The position numbers were made by a program, and so were the translations under genes. The notes under the pieces were generated by a model. That model was not told the DNA's origin, did no database searches, and saw only the letters and a list, made by a program, of their open reading frames with translations. A stretch of DNA of 64,000 nt, from NCBI GenBank assembly GCA_039962225.1, contig JAMPKV010000021.1, positions 1 through 64,000 of the forward strand, in the 5' to 3' direction. Of the stretch, positions 1 through 8,565 are shown piece by piece. Position 1 is the first letter of the stretch, and each line of letters opens with the position of its first letter. This DNA comes from Microcoleus sp. AS-A8. Lineage in GTDB: Bacteria; Cyanobacteriota; Cyanobacteriia; Cyanobacteriales; Coleofasciculaceae.

Positions 1-702
1 GGTCAATATGGCAGAGGTCAGGAAAACTTCCCAGAATCGGTCACAATTTCATTTAAGTGGGATGCCCCTGATTATGACCGTGGAGGCACTCGACCCTTAA
101 CTAAACCGATAGGTGGTTTTTTTGTTGGATGCAGCGTTGAAGGACTCATGGCGATCGGGGCAGTCCGTGCTCATATTGGCGCACGGGCACCAAAGGAAGC
201 TGTAATCAATGGTGCTAGATATGACCTAAAAATGTTCCGAAGTGAAAACAATCAAAATATTCGGACTTTTTACCCTGTATATTTGGGACCAGCAGGAGAC
301 AATACAAATGCTTCCTCAGGAGGGACAACACGCCCAGATGTTGAACAGCCACCCATTCCCATTACTGTAGATAGCCCAGTGAGGATTATTGCGGCGTTGG
401 TCAATCCTTTAGGAGACGATGAAGGGAAAGAGACGGTGACTTTGATTAACACTGGGTCAGCTAACGTTTCACTTGAGGGCTGGTTTCTGTTGGATGCGAT
501 GAACAACCGATATGTATTATCAGACCAATCCAACGTAATGTCTCCTGCCGCTACAACCACCATCACCTTGCCTAAAAACTCAATTCAATTATCAAACAAA
601 GGCGGTGAGATTCGTTTGCTAAACCGTGACGGCAAAGTAGTGCATAGAGTTAGTTACACCAAAGTACAAGCTCAAGAGCAAGGGCGTACCCTTATTTTCT
701 AG
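1..702 (+). CDS. Lamin-tail-domain protein, 3' part of a gene that starts before the window
   Basis: The frame is open from base 1 to a TAG at 700-702, so the gene begins outside the window; the ATG at 148 lies mid-domain and is unlikely to be the start. The last ~110 residues look like a lamin-tail (LTD) beta-sandwich: a run beginning VRIIAALVNPLGDD, then ETVTLINTGS, LEGWFLLDA, ITLPKNSIQLSNKGGEIRLL and a closing VHRVSYT strand. In bacteria LTDs usually sit at the C-terminus of secreted or surface nucleases and phosphatases. The segment before it (FKWDAPDYDRGGTRP ... VEGLMAIGAVRAH) was not recognised, so the enzymatic role is unknown. A short low-complexity Thr/Ser/Pro linker separates the two parts. 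Confidence 0.7.
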   Translation, partial: GQYGRGQENFPESVTISFKWDAPDYDRGGTRPLTKPIGGFFVGCSVEGLMAIGAVRAHIGARAPKEAVINGARYDLKMFRSENNQNIRTFYPVYLGPAGDNTNASSGGTTRPDVEQPPIPITVDSPVRIIAALVNPLGDDEGKETVTLINTGSANVSLEGWFLLDAMNNRYVLSDQSNVMSPAATTTITLPKNSIQLSNKGGEIRLLNRDGKVVHRVSYTKVQAQEQGRTLIF

Positions 703-748
703 AGAGAGTTAAGGGAGCTAGCCTCATGTCCTGCCAATAAAAACTTGG

Positions 749-880
749 CTGGCTTCCCTTCCATATTTGTTTCCTGGTCGCTTTGGCGGACATTTCTTGC
801 CTGATTCAGCCGACAAAGCTTTGAGAAAAGTCTGTAAGCAAGTCGGGTTGATTGGCGTCAGCAGTCATAGCTTTAGACAG
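749..880 (+). pseudogene. Tyrosine recombinase fragment
   Basis: A ~40-codon open stretch reads LFPGRFGGHFLPDSADKALRK, then VGLIGVSSHSFR. This is the typical run of a XerC/D-like integrase leading to the HxLR box (here SSHSFR). There is no start codon and no catalytic C-terminus, and the frame continues into unrelated sequence. It is most likely a relic of an older integrase, separate from the intact integrase on the opposite strand at 1379-2524. Confidence 0.5.
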
Positions 881-1269
881 TTTCCCCGGAAGCCGCTTCG
901 CAAATTCAAGCTTTACAGGCGGAAAAAGCATCGAGGACTGCAATTGAGCGAAAAAATCGACTTGCAGATAATCTATGCCCTCAAAGCGAAAAGAGGAAAC
1001 AGTCTATTTACAAAAGTGCCTGCATTGAGAAACGCTGCGATAACGGACGACAAAGGAAGAATAAAGGTTGTGATTCACACCCGCCCCCCATGCCGCCGCG
1101 ATCGCTGATGGCCGTGAAATCTTACAAGCCAAATCTAACTCGATCGCAGATTCGGAACATCCTAACCTCAACCGCGCTGGACATCGAAGCTGGTGGTTAC
1201 GACAAGGATTCGGGTTACGGAATTGTCATGGCAAATCGCGCCCTGCAAAAAGCTCAGCAAATGCGTTAA
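877..1269 (+). pseudogene. Subtilisin-like (S8) peptidase remnant with the catalytic core deleted
   Basis: Two pieces of what looks like one peptidase lie 10 bp apart. The N-terminal piece starts in one frame (VSPEAASQIQALQAEKASRT) and continues in another at about 940 (KIDLQIIYALKAKRGNSLF ... VPALRNAAITDDKGRIKV), which indicates a frameshift. The C-terminal piece, 1090-1269, reads MAVKSYKPNLTRSQIRNIL and TALDIEAGGYDKDSGYGIV, the standard end of S8 peptidases (after the GTSMAAPHVAG box). The Asp/His/Ser catalytic region between them is absent. It is non-functional as an enzyme. Family assignment is from motif memory only. Confidence 0.6.
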
Positions 1270-1378
1270 TTTCCTGCATCGGTCAAGCTGCTAAATGGGA
1301 CTTAGACATTGGTCAGTTGAAAGGGTTCAATACCCTAAAACTGACAAAAGCGACAAAGAGTGTGATTCCTACAGGGTG

Positions 1379-2524
1379 TTACTCAAGGCGTGGTGGCAGG
1401 GGTCTGTCGGCTCTTTTGAGCAACCGCTCAAACGCTTGTTGATGATGTTGATAGCTGAGCCACGCATGGTAAGTTTGGCTGTGAATCGTTGCCGAATGTC
1501 CCATTTGTTGCGCCGCTAAGGGGATGTCTAATCCATAATGTATACTTCTAATCGCCCAACAATGGCGCAAGTCGTAAGGACGAAACGGAAGGCGCTGGCG
1601 CTGGAAATAGCGGGTGACCCGATGCCCCAAGTCTCTATTGGTTTTCCCCGTACATTGAGGAAGTTTAATATCAGTTAAATTAAACTGCTCCACCCATTCG
1701 GGATGCAACGGCCAGATTTTCCGCATCCCCGTTTTTCCCGACAAGACGGTCAAAACCCCCTCACTTGTTTTGAACCCTTCCAAGTCCAGATGAAACAGTT
1801 CGTGAGGGCGCAAACCATAGGTAGCCAGCATTCCAAAAGCCCACTGCCATGCCGGGTTAGAGAGTTGGTGATACCACTCGACAATCTCAGAATCGGTTGG
1901 CAGAGAGCGCGGGGAAACTTTTGTGGGGGAGTAGTTCCCCATATACCTTTTAGCCTCAAATTCAACTCCCGCCATTTGCGCTAATTTATCTAACGCTAAA
2001 CAGGTCTTTTGACGCATTCTTGTGTCAGGACGAGTCGAAGCGATCGCACCTTTTAAAACTTCAACAGTAAGGGGCTTATCATAGGGCAGACTCTTAAAGA
2101 CTTCTTGATAGTTAGTATTCCATGTGGTAACAGATTCTGGCGTTCTAGCGCGTCGAGTAAAGTAATCGCGTTCTAATTCATTAATCCAATCCCTAGTCGT
2201 TTTTGGAGACGGTTGTCTTTCTTGAAGATGACGCAAATAAGGCTCCCAAGAGAATTGTTGATCATCGAGAAGTTCTCCTACCTTACGAGCTTCTTTTTCG
2301 GCTCGGTGCAGCCCTTCCACTGTCGCATATAGACCGATAGCAATTTCTTGTTGATGAGGTTTAGTATTATTACTTAGAGGACGTGGGGGAAACGTACCGC
2401 GTAAATATAACCGATTGCCTTTTTGTTTAATTGTGACTCGAACCTTATCCGTCTTGAGTCGGGTGTTGACCCGATTCAGTAGGTCGATTAACTCTCCATC
2501 TTTCATTGAGTTTTTGTTGTTCAA
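1379..2524 (-). CDS. Tyrosine-type site-specific integrase
   Basis: 381 residues, a normal length for a phage/plasmid integrase. The N-terminal ~200 residues look like an AP2-like arm-binding region plus a SAM-like core-binding domain (WINELERDYFTRRARTPES). The catalytic domain shows the expected order: Arg in YGLRPHELFHLD, Lys in LSGKTGMRKIWP, the HxxR box as YDLRHCWAIR (Tyr in the first His position), QQMGHS, and the nucleophile in SQTYHAW. It cuts and joins DNA through a 3'-phosphotyrosine. It sits between gene debris and the CBASS operon, as expected for an integrative element carrying defence genes, but no att repeats were identified. The ATG at 2522-2524 is the only clear start. Confidence 0.88.
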   Translation of the reverse strand: MNNKNSMKDGELIDLLNRVNTRLKTDKVRVTIKQKGNRLYLRGTFPPRPLSNNTKPHQQEIAIGLYATVEGLHRAEKEARKVGELLDDQQFSWEPYLRHLQERQPSPKTTRDWINELERDYFTRRARTPESVTTWNTNYQEVFKSLPYDKPLTVEVLKGAIASTRPDTRMRQKTCLALDKLAQMAGVEFEAKRYMGNYSPTKVSPRSLPTDSEIVEWYHQLSNPAWQWAFGMLATYGLRPHELFHLDLEGFKTSEGVLTVLSGKTGMRKIWPLHPEWVEQFNLTDIKLPQCTGKTNRDLGHRVTRYFQRQRLPFRPYDLRHCWAIRSIHYGLDIPLAAQQMGHSATIHSQTYHAWLSYQHHQQAFERLLKRADRPLPPRLE

Positions 2525-3370
2525 CTCCTCTCTCTAATTAAGGTATAATCGGTAAGGACAGCCAAGATAGGTCGCTGGGTTCAGTCGATGGCAAAAGCCC
2601 GTACACCCCGTGGCTTCCAGCTCCGCTCCAGCGAGCTTCAAACCTAACGAGCATGGGCAATTGCTTTTACATCCCCTAGACCGGGGGCATCTGTGAACTA
2701 TACAGAGGGTCGCCGTGACTCCTTTGCGGAAATCCTGGTGCGATCGATTCTCAATCTATCTGAGTTTACGACATTCACTGCCCCGTTGGATACAAGCTTC
2801 CCGTTGCCGATCGCTTCCCTAATTTTTCCCTAACTCTAAGGTCTAAGCAGAATTGCTGAAAAAGAGGCACGAGGTAAAAGTATAAAACGCTACCTTGAAC
2901 ACGGAGGTTTTGCTCGGGGTCGATCCACTGATACGCCCTGGTGTTCGCCCCCAATTAAAATGCCTCCCATAAGGGCAATAACTCTTCAATATTATGTGTT
3001 TAATAAAGGAAGAAGAGCGGTAAAATTTTAGCTGTTCTTGAACGGAAGTCTAGATAAAAAAGTAGGCAGAGAATGGGAAAGTGGCGGGTATGGGTGAAGG
3101 CGGCGCTCGCCTCTGACCTTATTTCCCACAGAATCAAGAGTGAGTTCGTCGCCGTTTTTTCTAGGGAAAACGAGTAGATAGAGATTCGGCGCTAGCAATT
3201 ACTCAGATTTTAGGTTTACTGGGATACTCCATTTCCCAATAAAGAGTAATTAGAGCCTTCTAGCCTTGTTATTAATAGAAGCATTTTTTTTAAAATAATG
3301 TAGATAAAATCTGTCAGGCTCGACGGCTTGAAAGCGATAGCTATCAGTCAACAATCTTTCATAATTACTA
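2525..3370. other. Gene-free stretch between integrase and CBASS effector
   Basis: No convincing gene was seen. A short open stretch near 2855-2990 (reading KRYLEHGGFARGRSTDTPW) is unrecognised and has no start codon. The frame at 3250-3471 on the minus strand overlaps the effector gene out of frame and is a shadow. The region would be the place to look for an attachment site of the adjacent integrase; no tRNA or direct repeat was found by eye. Confidence 0.4.
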
Positions 3371-4837
3371 TCAAACTGAATGAGTTGTGCAGCGTCCTGA
3401 AAATAACTGGCAGGTTCGAGAATACTGACTACCGCCAACCCATCCGTAGCAAACAATTGGTGCTGTTGCATCTAGCCGATGCCCCAGAAAAAGGGCAAGG
3501 TGAGCAGGACCACCGTAAAACAGGTGAATTGTTCTACTGTCAGCGGACAGCAAGTTCTGAACAACGATCTTCTTCACGCTCCCAACAACGACATTGGCTT
3601 GCTCTGGTGAGGTAATGGGGTGTTCTCCTCGAACATCAAGTAACGGCGCGTCTAACAATCCAAACCTTTCCAAGTTAGCTTTCACCTCAGGCAGGATATT
3701 ACGATAGATACTGATGCTAACAACGAGGCGATCGCCCTTATCCCCTAAAGTTTGGTAAGCCAAAGGATAGGCTGGAGTTCCAGCGGTCGGATGAGAGTTG
3801 GTTGCCCAAATCTCGCCACGGTAATCCATTTCAATGGCGTAGCCCCGAACGGCAGAAAATACAGAGCCAATCGCTAGGCAAGCTGACACGCGCCGATTGC
3901 CCAAAAGCCTAATACGCTTAGTGTTGCGGTAATTCTCAATCCACGTCCGAGCGTCTTGGAGTTCAATCAGTAGTCGATCCCACTGCTCAGATGGAGCGAT
4001 CGCACGAGTTTCACCACCAGAAAAAGGCGTCCAATCAAAGCGAAGCCCTGGATGAGTTGGGTTATCTTCTGGTGAGATTGCTGTGTAAATCAGAATAGAG
4101 CGGAGTGCTGGTTGCTGATGGGAAGGAATTTTTTCTCGTAATTCCTTCTCTAGCTCTTTACGGGTGATAGTTCGATTTTTCTTGTGCCGCACGAATGTCG
4201 CTAGGTGGTTGTAGATATTATCGATAGTTTTGGCTGACAAATCTCCGTATTCTTCAAGGTGGTCAGCTAAAGATTGCTTAAACACTGCTTCGCCATAAGG
4301 TTTTGCAGTATTCCAGTCGGTTTCAACTGTCACCTTCTCCAAAAGAAAAAGAGCATCCTGCTCTGTACGTCCCTTAGTTTGAACGAGTCGAACATACTCC
4401 TGTGTAGAGTTACTTTTAACACCATCCTGCTCCTCGTAAAAATCCTGAGAGCCGCGAACCCGATTTAGCCCGTTAATTAATGGTTGCAGTTCTTTGGAAG
4501 CCCCTGTTCCAATGAGGGTAAAACTTCCGTATGTCTCTGGACTGCCAGCATCTATTTTCTGAAATCGTTTAAGTTCAGTCCAAAACTCGGAGGGTTGGAG
4601 TACATGATCCTTCACTTCAATCAAGTCTTTAACGAAGCCACGATTAGGAACGAAAAATTTGGCTTCAACATCGCCAATACTTTCCTTCACCATCGCTGTG
4701 AAGCCTTCCTGAGCCAGCCAGACAGGGATACGGGCAAGGATAATGTGATCTTGAAAAGAAAATCCACCCTCCGCTATATCACCACCCCGTGACTGGGGTT
4801 CCAGAAGAGAGGGAATTAAACGATCATCTTCAGCCAT
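3371..4837 (-). CDS. cap4: CBASS effector: Cap4-like endonuclease with C-terminal SAVED domain
   Basis: 488 residues. Near the N-terminus GGFSFQDHIILARIP is followed by a PD-(D/E)xK-like nuclease core: an acidic strand (ESIGDVEAKF) and DLIEVKDH, where E and K are the expected catalytic pair. The C-terminal ~220 residues match a SAVED sensor: RRVSACLAIGSVFSAVRGY, a central GDRLVVSISIYRNI strand, and near the end IHLFYGGPAHLALFLG followed by VCYGWVGGSQY. In the family, SAVED binds the cyclic oligonucleotide made by the CD-NTase and switches on non-specific dsDNA cutting, killing the infected cell. It is the third gene of the operon, 15 bp after the E2-like gene. The ORF ends soon after the last SAVED strand, so it looks complete. 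Confidence 0.85.
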   Translation of the reverse strand: MAEDDRLIPSLLEPQSRGGDIAEGGFSFQDHIILARIPVWLAQEGFTAMVKESIGDVEAKFFVPNRGFVKDLIEVKDHVLQPSEFWTELKRFQKIDAGSPETYGSFTLIGTGASKELQPLINGLNRVRGSQDFYEEQDGVKSNSTQEYVRLVQTKGRTEQDALFLLEKVTVETDWNTAKPYGEAVFKQSLADHLEEYGDLSAKTIDNIYNHLATFVRHKKNRTITRKELEKELREKIPSHQQPALRSILIYTAISPEDNPTHPGLRFDWTPFSGGETRAIAPSEQWDRLLIELQDARTWIENYRNTKRIRLLGNRRVSACLAIGSVFSAVRGYAIEMDYRGEIWATNSHPTAGTPAYPLAYQTLGDKGDRLVVSISIYRNILPEVKANLERFGLLDAPLLDVRGEHPITSPEQANVVVGSVKKIVVQNLLSADSRTIHLFYGGPAHLALFLGHRLDATAPIVCYGWVGGSQYSRTCQLFSGRCTTHSV

Positions 4838-4852
4838 ACGTTCGAGCGCAAC

Positions 4853-5323
4853 TCAGCTAATTTTTTCATCGCCCTCATTAGGGTTAGCATACCCACCTTG
4901 AAGGTTAGGATCGGCCGCATGGGATGATGGACCCAACCACTTTCCTGTATCGAGCCATAGTTCATAGTAGTAGAGCCATAATGCCGTCCAGGGAAGGATG
5001 GTTGTAGCAATAAGCATATCGCGTCGCCAAGGATTTTCCTTTGGGTAGTACAGGCAGAGCGTTCTATCGCTCCATAAGTGCGGGGCTTTGGGCGCTAGAG
5101 CAGGAGAAATGACTTTAACGCTAGGATAGGAACTGAGTTTGTACCGCACAGCCACACGATATTTTGGGGAGAGGGGACGAGGCTGAAGCGTCCCTCGCCA
5201 CACCGCTACTCCATGCTCTCGTCTGTAAGTAAATCCTGGAAACCGATGCAGGATATGTAGACTTTGGAGCGCCAGGTTAATTGTGGGTCTCAGTTGGGAA
5301 TATTCAAACTCACTCAGCCCCAT
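4853..5323 (-). CDS. CBASS E2-like (ubiquitin-conjugating-fold) protein
   Basis: 156 residues, overlapping the end of the CD-NTase gene by 14 bp. The core reads YPSVKVISPAL, then PHLWSDRTLCLYYP, then ATTILPWTALWLYYYELWL and TGKWLG. This matches the E2-like family that sits next to CD-NTases in type II-short CBASS: a Pro-rich strand, a single Cys after a short hydrophobic strand (in RTLCLYYP, the presumed conjugating residue) and a Trp-rich helix. In the family such E2s act on the C-terminus of the CD-NTase to prime it. No E1 (Cap2) or JAB isopeptidase (Cap3) gene is adjacent, so this is the short form. Assignment by motif resemblance and context. Confidence 0.75.
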   Translation of the reverse strand: MGLSEFEYSQLRPTINLALQSLHILHRFPGFTYRREHGVAVWRGTLQPRPLSPKYRVAVRYKLSSYPSVKVISPALAPKAPHLWSDRTLCLYYPKENPWRRDMLIATTILPWTALWLYYYELWLDTGKWLGPSSHAADPNLQGGYANPNEGDEKIS

Positions 5324-6428
5324 GAAACTTAGTCGCTTGAGTTGCTGTGTAAAGACCGGAAGCGGGCTGACTCGGCAGAATCAATCCGGTAGAGCTAACG
5401 TAAGACTTTCCGGGAAATCCTGCACTAGCGAGTGTGGAAGCTGCGGTTTCAACCTCTGACGGGAAGTATTCTTCGCCAAAAATCTTCTGCCAATACGCGA
5501 TCGCCTTTTCACGATCATCCGTTTCTAGTGCCTTCGTTGCCCATCGTCGCCCGTCATCAATGCGCCGCATGAACGTCTCAAAATGGCTGCGATCCCAATT
5601 CCAGGAAACGTTATGTCCCAGCATAGGATCGGGGATATTGGGGGTCGCATCACTGCTTATCCAGAGCAAGTGATCGTACTGGCAGTAGATGGCATCGAGC
5701 AGATCGTGGAACAGCACCCCAAGATCTTGCGATGTGTCCAAATTGCCGGATTGGATGTGATAAACCAGTAGGGCACCAAGCCAGTAACTCTTGGGCTTAC
5801 GGGTTTTCATCTGGTAATTGCGGAAATGCTTTAGGAGAATTCCGAGCGGCTTGACTTTGCCGTCATGTTCTTTTTGTAGCTCGTTGAGCAGGTTAATGTA
5901 GCCGATCGGATGTGAGGCAATCCACTCATTGAAGCCGCGATCAGGCACGTAGATAACCTCCTCGAAGCCATCGGGCGCAATGCACGGAACGAAATCCAGA
6001 TGAAAATCTTTGTTTTTGAAATACACATGGATGGAGCGCCGTGCCCGTTCGATATCAATTTCGGCATATCCTTCGTCCTCCAGGTATTCTGGCAAGCCAT
6101 CCAGCAGGTTTTTCAAGTCCAGAATCAGTTGCTTGGCTTCCGGCTCATTTTTCTCAGGATCGCCAGGGACGTGAACCAGCGTATCTACATCTTTGACATC
6201 ACCTGCACCCATTTTCTGAGGGTAGGAACCTGCAAGGCGAGTATGCGGGTAAACGGTTGGAAACTCCTTGCTTTGCTTAATGTACTCGCGCACTAACGGG
6301 GGGAGTTCTTGGGCTGCTTCAATACGGTGTTGAGGAGGGCGAACATTCTTTAGGAGTTCATCGAAATAAGTGCGGAGAGGGAACACGAAATTTTCCTTAT
6401 GCGAAGCTTTCAGATTTAGTGTACCCAC
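5310..6428 (-). CDS. CBASS cGAS/DncV-like nucleotidyltransferase (CD-NTase)
   Basis: 372 residues with a GTG start at 6426-6428. The nucleotidyltransferase motif is clear: LAGSYPQKMGAGDVKDVDTL, giving GS plus the DxD metal ligands, with the third carboxylate in the strand DFHLDFVPC. The C-terminal helical half contains LLKHFRNYQ. On phage infection such enzymes make a cyclic di- or trinucleotide that activates the effector, here the Cap4-like nuclease two genes downstream. It is the first gene of a three-gene operon (CD-NTase, E2, Cap4) with overlapping or closely spaced ORFs. The nucleotide product cannot be read from the sequence. The C-terminus (TATQATKFHGAE) would be the segment handled by the E2. 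Confidence 0.88.
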   Translation of the reverse strand: MGTLNLKASHKENFVFPLRTYFDELLKNVRPPQHRIEAAQELPPLVREYIKQSKEFPTVYPHTRLAGSYPQKMGAGDVKDVDTLVHVPGDPEKNEPEAKQLILDLKNLLDGLPEYLEDEGYAEIDIERARRSIHVYFKNKDFHLDFVPCIAPDGFEEVIYVPDRGFNEWIASHPIGYINLLNELQKEHDGKVKPLGILLKHFRNYQMKTRKPKSYWLGALLVYHIQSGNLDTSQDLGVLFHDLLDAIYCQYDHLLWISSDATPNIPDPMLGHNVSWNWDRSHFETFMRRIDDGRRWATKALETDDREKAIAYWQKIFGEEYFPSEVETAASTLASAGFPGKSYVSSTGLILPSQPASGLYTATQATKFHGAE

Positions 6429-6554
6429 AGCAATAGAGGAAAGACACTATTAAAATCTAAAAAAATTGTTTAGTCATTATTAATAACAGTTTGTATTAAT
6501 GACATTGAGAGATAGAATTGTTTTGAGAAACGCGAGCGCTCTGAGCGGTACCAC

Positions 6555-6629
6555 ATGGCTGAAAATCGGGAGTTTTACAGGGAGTTGGGTCGTCGCATTC
6601 GGCAAGCACGAGATCTGTTATGGTGTTAA
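6555..6629 (+). pseudogene. Truncated XRE-family regulator (first 24 codons only)
   Basis: An ATG at 6555 opens MAENREFYRELGRRIRQARD, the usual beginning of an XRE/Cro-type HTH regulator (the first helix, normally followed by GLTQEELA). It then reaches a TAA at 6627 after 24 codons. It lies 126 bp from and divergent to the CBASS operon, where a regulator would be expected, and is presumably the stump of a lost regulator gene. Confidence 0.5.
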
Positions 6630-6815
6630 ATTTGTAGTCCAACACATTTAGAATTTATTCAGGTAAGATACGCATCTCTTTGTTACAGGAATTGGGACTT
6701 GCGCTGAATCGTGAAAAAATTTATTATCAACTTGATCGAAATACAGTAATATCGACAAACGTTAGGACGCGATCTGCGTGGCTGTGCAGCGAAGAGCGTA
6801 GATCGCATCCTTTAA

Positions 6816-7208
6816 TTAGGCAGAGGCAATTGATTCAATGCTTTCTTCTTTTGCCACTGCAATTTCAATATCTAACTTTTGGGCAATTGTAGGAATGACT
6901 AATTGCTCGTTGGATTTGAGGACTTTCTTAATAGTCGCTGCCATCAGCTCTTTGGTCAGTTCTACACCGTTTCGTTTTTGCTGAATTCCTAACGGCTTGC
7001 ACAGCTTTCTTAGTTGTACTTTGGTGAGTCCGTTGATTACCGTAAGTGCCTGTTCATACGATGAGGGCGTTACAGTAGGGGGAGCCTGCACTGGTTCTAA
7101 TACCACTGCTACTGGATTGTTGATTACTGGCACGTTTTCCACTTCATGAGCTGGTTCATGAGCTGGTTCATGAGCTGGTGCCAGGGCTTCTACTGATTCT
7201 TCTAGCAT
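6816..7208 (-). CDS. Hypothetical protein with AHEP repeats and a SAP-like C-terminal helix pair
   Basis: 130 residues from the ATG at 7206-7208 (an upstream TTG would add four residues). The N-terminal third is acidic and Pro-rich and carries three PAHE units from a 12-bp repeat (near 7147-7185) that could vary in copy number. The C-terminal part (TVINGLTKVQLRKLCKPLGI ... NGVELTKELMAATIKKVL) has the LTKVQLRKLCKPLGI pattern of a SAP/Rho-N-like DNA-binding helix-extension-helix. No function is assigned. A two-hairpin element lies in its upstream region. Real-gene status rests on the sensible composition and domain-like C-terminus. Confidence 0.6.
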   Translation of the reverse strand: MLEESVEALAPAHEPAHEPAHEVENVPVINNPVAVVLEPVQAPPTVTPSSYEQALTVINGLTKVQLRKLCKPLGIQQKRNGVELTKELMAATIKKVLKSNEQLVIPTIAQKLDIEIAVAKEESIESIASA

Positions 7209-7358
7209 GATAAATAGCAATCTTTATGCGTCATAACACAAGAAAAATTGAGCGAGAACCCCCGCTCAACCCCTTCTGAAAGTCGTAATTCTTCATGTCA
7301 ATGCGTATCGGTTTTATCAACCATAATTCAACTGCAACAGTGTTCTATGAAAACCTCG

Positions 7359-7436
7359 TGTCCTGGTAACAGGACATAACGTATTTTGACTTTATTCATC
7401 ACGTTGTTAAAATCCAGTCGGCTGGATTTTAACAAC
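7359..7436. repeat. Two-hairpin element, copy 1
   Basis: A short palindrome TGTCCTGGTAACAGGACA (7359-7376) is followed 26 bp later by a perfect 15-bp stem with a TCGG loop (GTTGTTAAAATCCAG at 7403-7417, complement at 7422-7436). It sits between two minus-strand genes, upstream of the AHEP-repeat gene. The same arrangement recurs near 8197, 11233 and 37428. It has no T-run of a classical terminator. Confidence 0.7.
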
Positions 7437-7517
7437 AGCACTACCCTCAGCATATAAGGCATTCTCTATCAAGAGAGAATGCCTTAACTCACCGCATGAA
7501 AGTAGAATTGATAAGAG

Positions 7518-7823
7518 TTAGTCTTCGAGGATCGTCAGCGCGACATTTTTGGAGCTTCTGAAGTGGCTTTCTCCCGGCTGGATTTGGTACGACCAGTGAT
7601 ACCAAGAATGTTCTGTCGAAGGTTTTACGATTTCAGACGTGTTGAAACCGATATTTACGCGATCGAGTAATGATTTGAGCGCTGGCAATTCTTTTGGCTC
7701 TAGATACATGGGCTTGCCGTCGTAGTCTTCGCGATTTAGCACGGCATTTATTAAGGAGACGATGCCATAGTCAAAATTTGCTACGGGCTGATGGTTTGGG
7801 TCATACGCTGTGAAAGTTGCCAT
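7518..7823 (-). CDS. Small hypothetical protein
   Basis: 101 residues from the ATG at 7821-7823 (MATFTAYDPNHQPVANFDYG); the longer in-frame start at 7856 would add an unlikely basic leader (MMKKRRNHLKI). The protein is soluble, with no membrane segment or recognised motif; it ends RSSKNVALTILED. It is monocistronic and flanked on both sides by intergenic DNA with hairpin elements. Length and composition are compatible with a small plasmid-borne accessory protein. Function unknown. Confidence 0.5.
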   Translation of the reverse strand: MATFTAYDPNHQPVANFDYGIVSLINAVLNREDYDGKPMYLEPKELPALKSLLDRVNIGFNTSEIVKPSTEHSWYHWSYQIQPGESHFRSSKNVALTILED

Positions 7824-8196
7824 AATTTTAAGATGATTGCGACGTTTTTTCATCATCTATGAAGGCGTTAGCCGCTTATTCCATGACGTGCTTTTTACAC
7901 TATTACATAGCAATCGCTCTCTTTGGTCTTAATTGCTTGCAAGTTGTTTTTTAATTCCGTCAATTCCCCCTAAAACTAAGGAGGCTCTCAGGTTGGGCGT
8001 TTGTCCGCCCATAACTAAGTCTGAATATGAGGGTTGGTTCATCTACAACACGCGGCGGTTCTTGAAACTATCTTGACAAATTGATGGTTACGTTCAACGG
8101 AGAATTGGGAATATATCGAATAGGAAAAGACAATTCGCGATCCTGGATATATTGACCGTCAGCCGCTAGAAAGTGAACTACCTACAGCGATTGATA

Positions 8197-8254
8197 ACCT
8201 AATTTAGGTCAATCTAATTCGTTGTTAAAATCCAGCCAACTGGATTTTAACAAG
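8197..8254. repeat. Two-hairpin element, copy 2
   Basis: ACCTAATTTAGGT (8197-8209) is a perfect palindrome. It is followed 11 bp later by GTTGTTAAAATCCAG (8221-8235), loop CCAA, and its near-complement at 8240-8254. The second stem is the same 15-mer as in the element at 7403; only loop and end bases differ. Confidence 0.65.
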
Positions 8255-8339
8255 AGTCGGGCGATCGCGCTTCGTGCCAGATGTTCACAACCAGAATGCT
8301 GTAGGAGAAATCCGTAAGCGTTGCTCCGCGCACGTACCC

Positions 8340-8490
8340 GTGCGACGAGTCTGGGAGAGGGTGTCCGGTCAAAGAACCTCCCGGAAGTAGATGAATCTAA
8401 CGCCCAATAGCGTTAAATGAGTGCAACCGGGGCGCGGGACCACAAGTAGCGGCGGGTTCATTCCCTGGCTGCAATAATGACTCGCTGCTC
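8340..8490 (+). ncRNA. Probable 5' fragment of a group II intron (domain I)
   Basis: The segment begins GTGCGACGAGTCTGGGAG and continues with GGTCAAAGAACCTCCCGGAA and GTGCAACCGGGG. GUGCGAC is the 5'-end consensus of bacterial group II introns, and the CUGGGAG/CUCCCGG pairing and GGUCAA element resemble the domain I start of cyanobacterial chloroplast-like introns. No reverse transcriptase ORF and no domain V/VI hairpin follows, so it is at best a truncated copy. The end coordinate is approximate. Recognition is from memory of the consensus. Confidence 0.45.
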
Positions 8491-8565
8491 TTAAGAATTG
8501 GCTTTGAGTTCCCTTGCGGATTCCTCGATCAGCCACAGAATACTATTTTCCTTCTAAAACCCTAG

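Noticed and set aside
270-566. Minus-strand ORF inside the lamin-tail gene
   Set aside because: Shadow of a well-supported plus-strand coding region; composition not protein-like.
767-1108. 113-residue ORF as one gene
   Set aside because: Its first third is an integrase fragment and the rest is a peptidase N-terminal fragment; the reading frame joins two unrelated remnants.
2560-2640. Possible tRNA (a GGTTCAGTC stretch like a T-loop)
   Set aside because: No cloverleaf could be folded by eye: no matching acceptor stem or anticodon arm on either strand.
3250-3471. Alternative C-terminus of the SAVED effector in another frame
   Set aside because: The SAVED motifs end naturally in the main frame at 3371; the other frame is an overlapping shadow with no SAVED residues.
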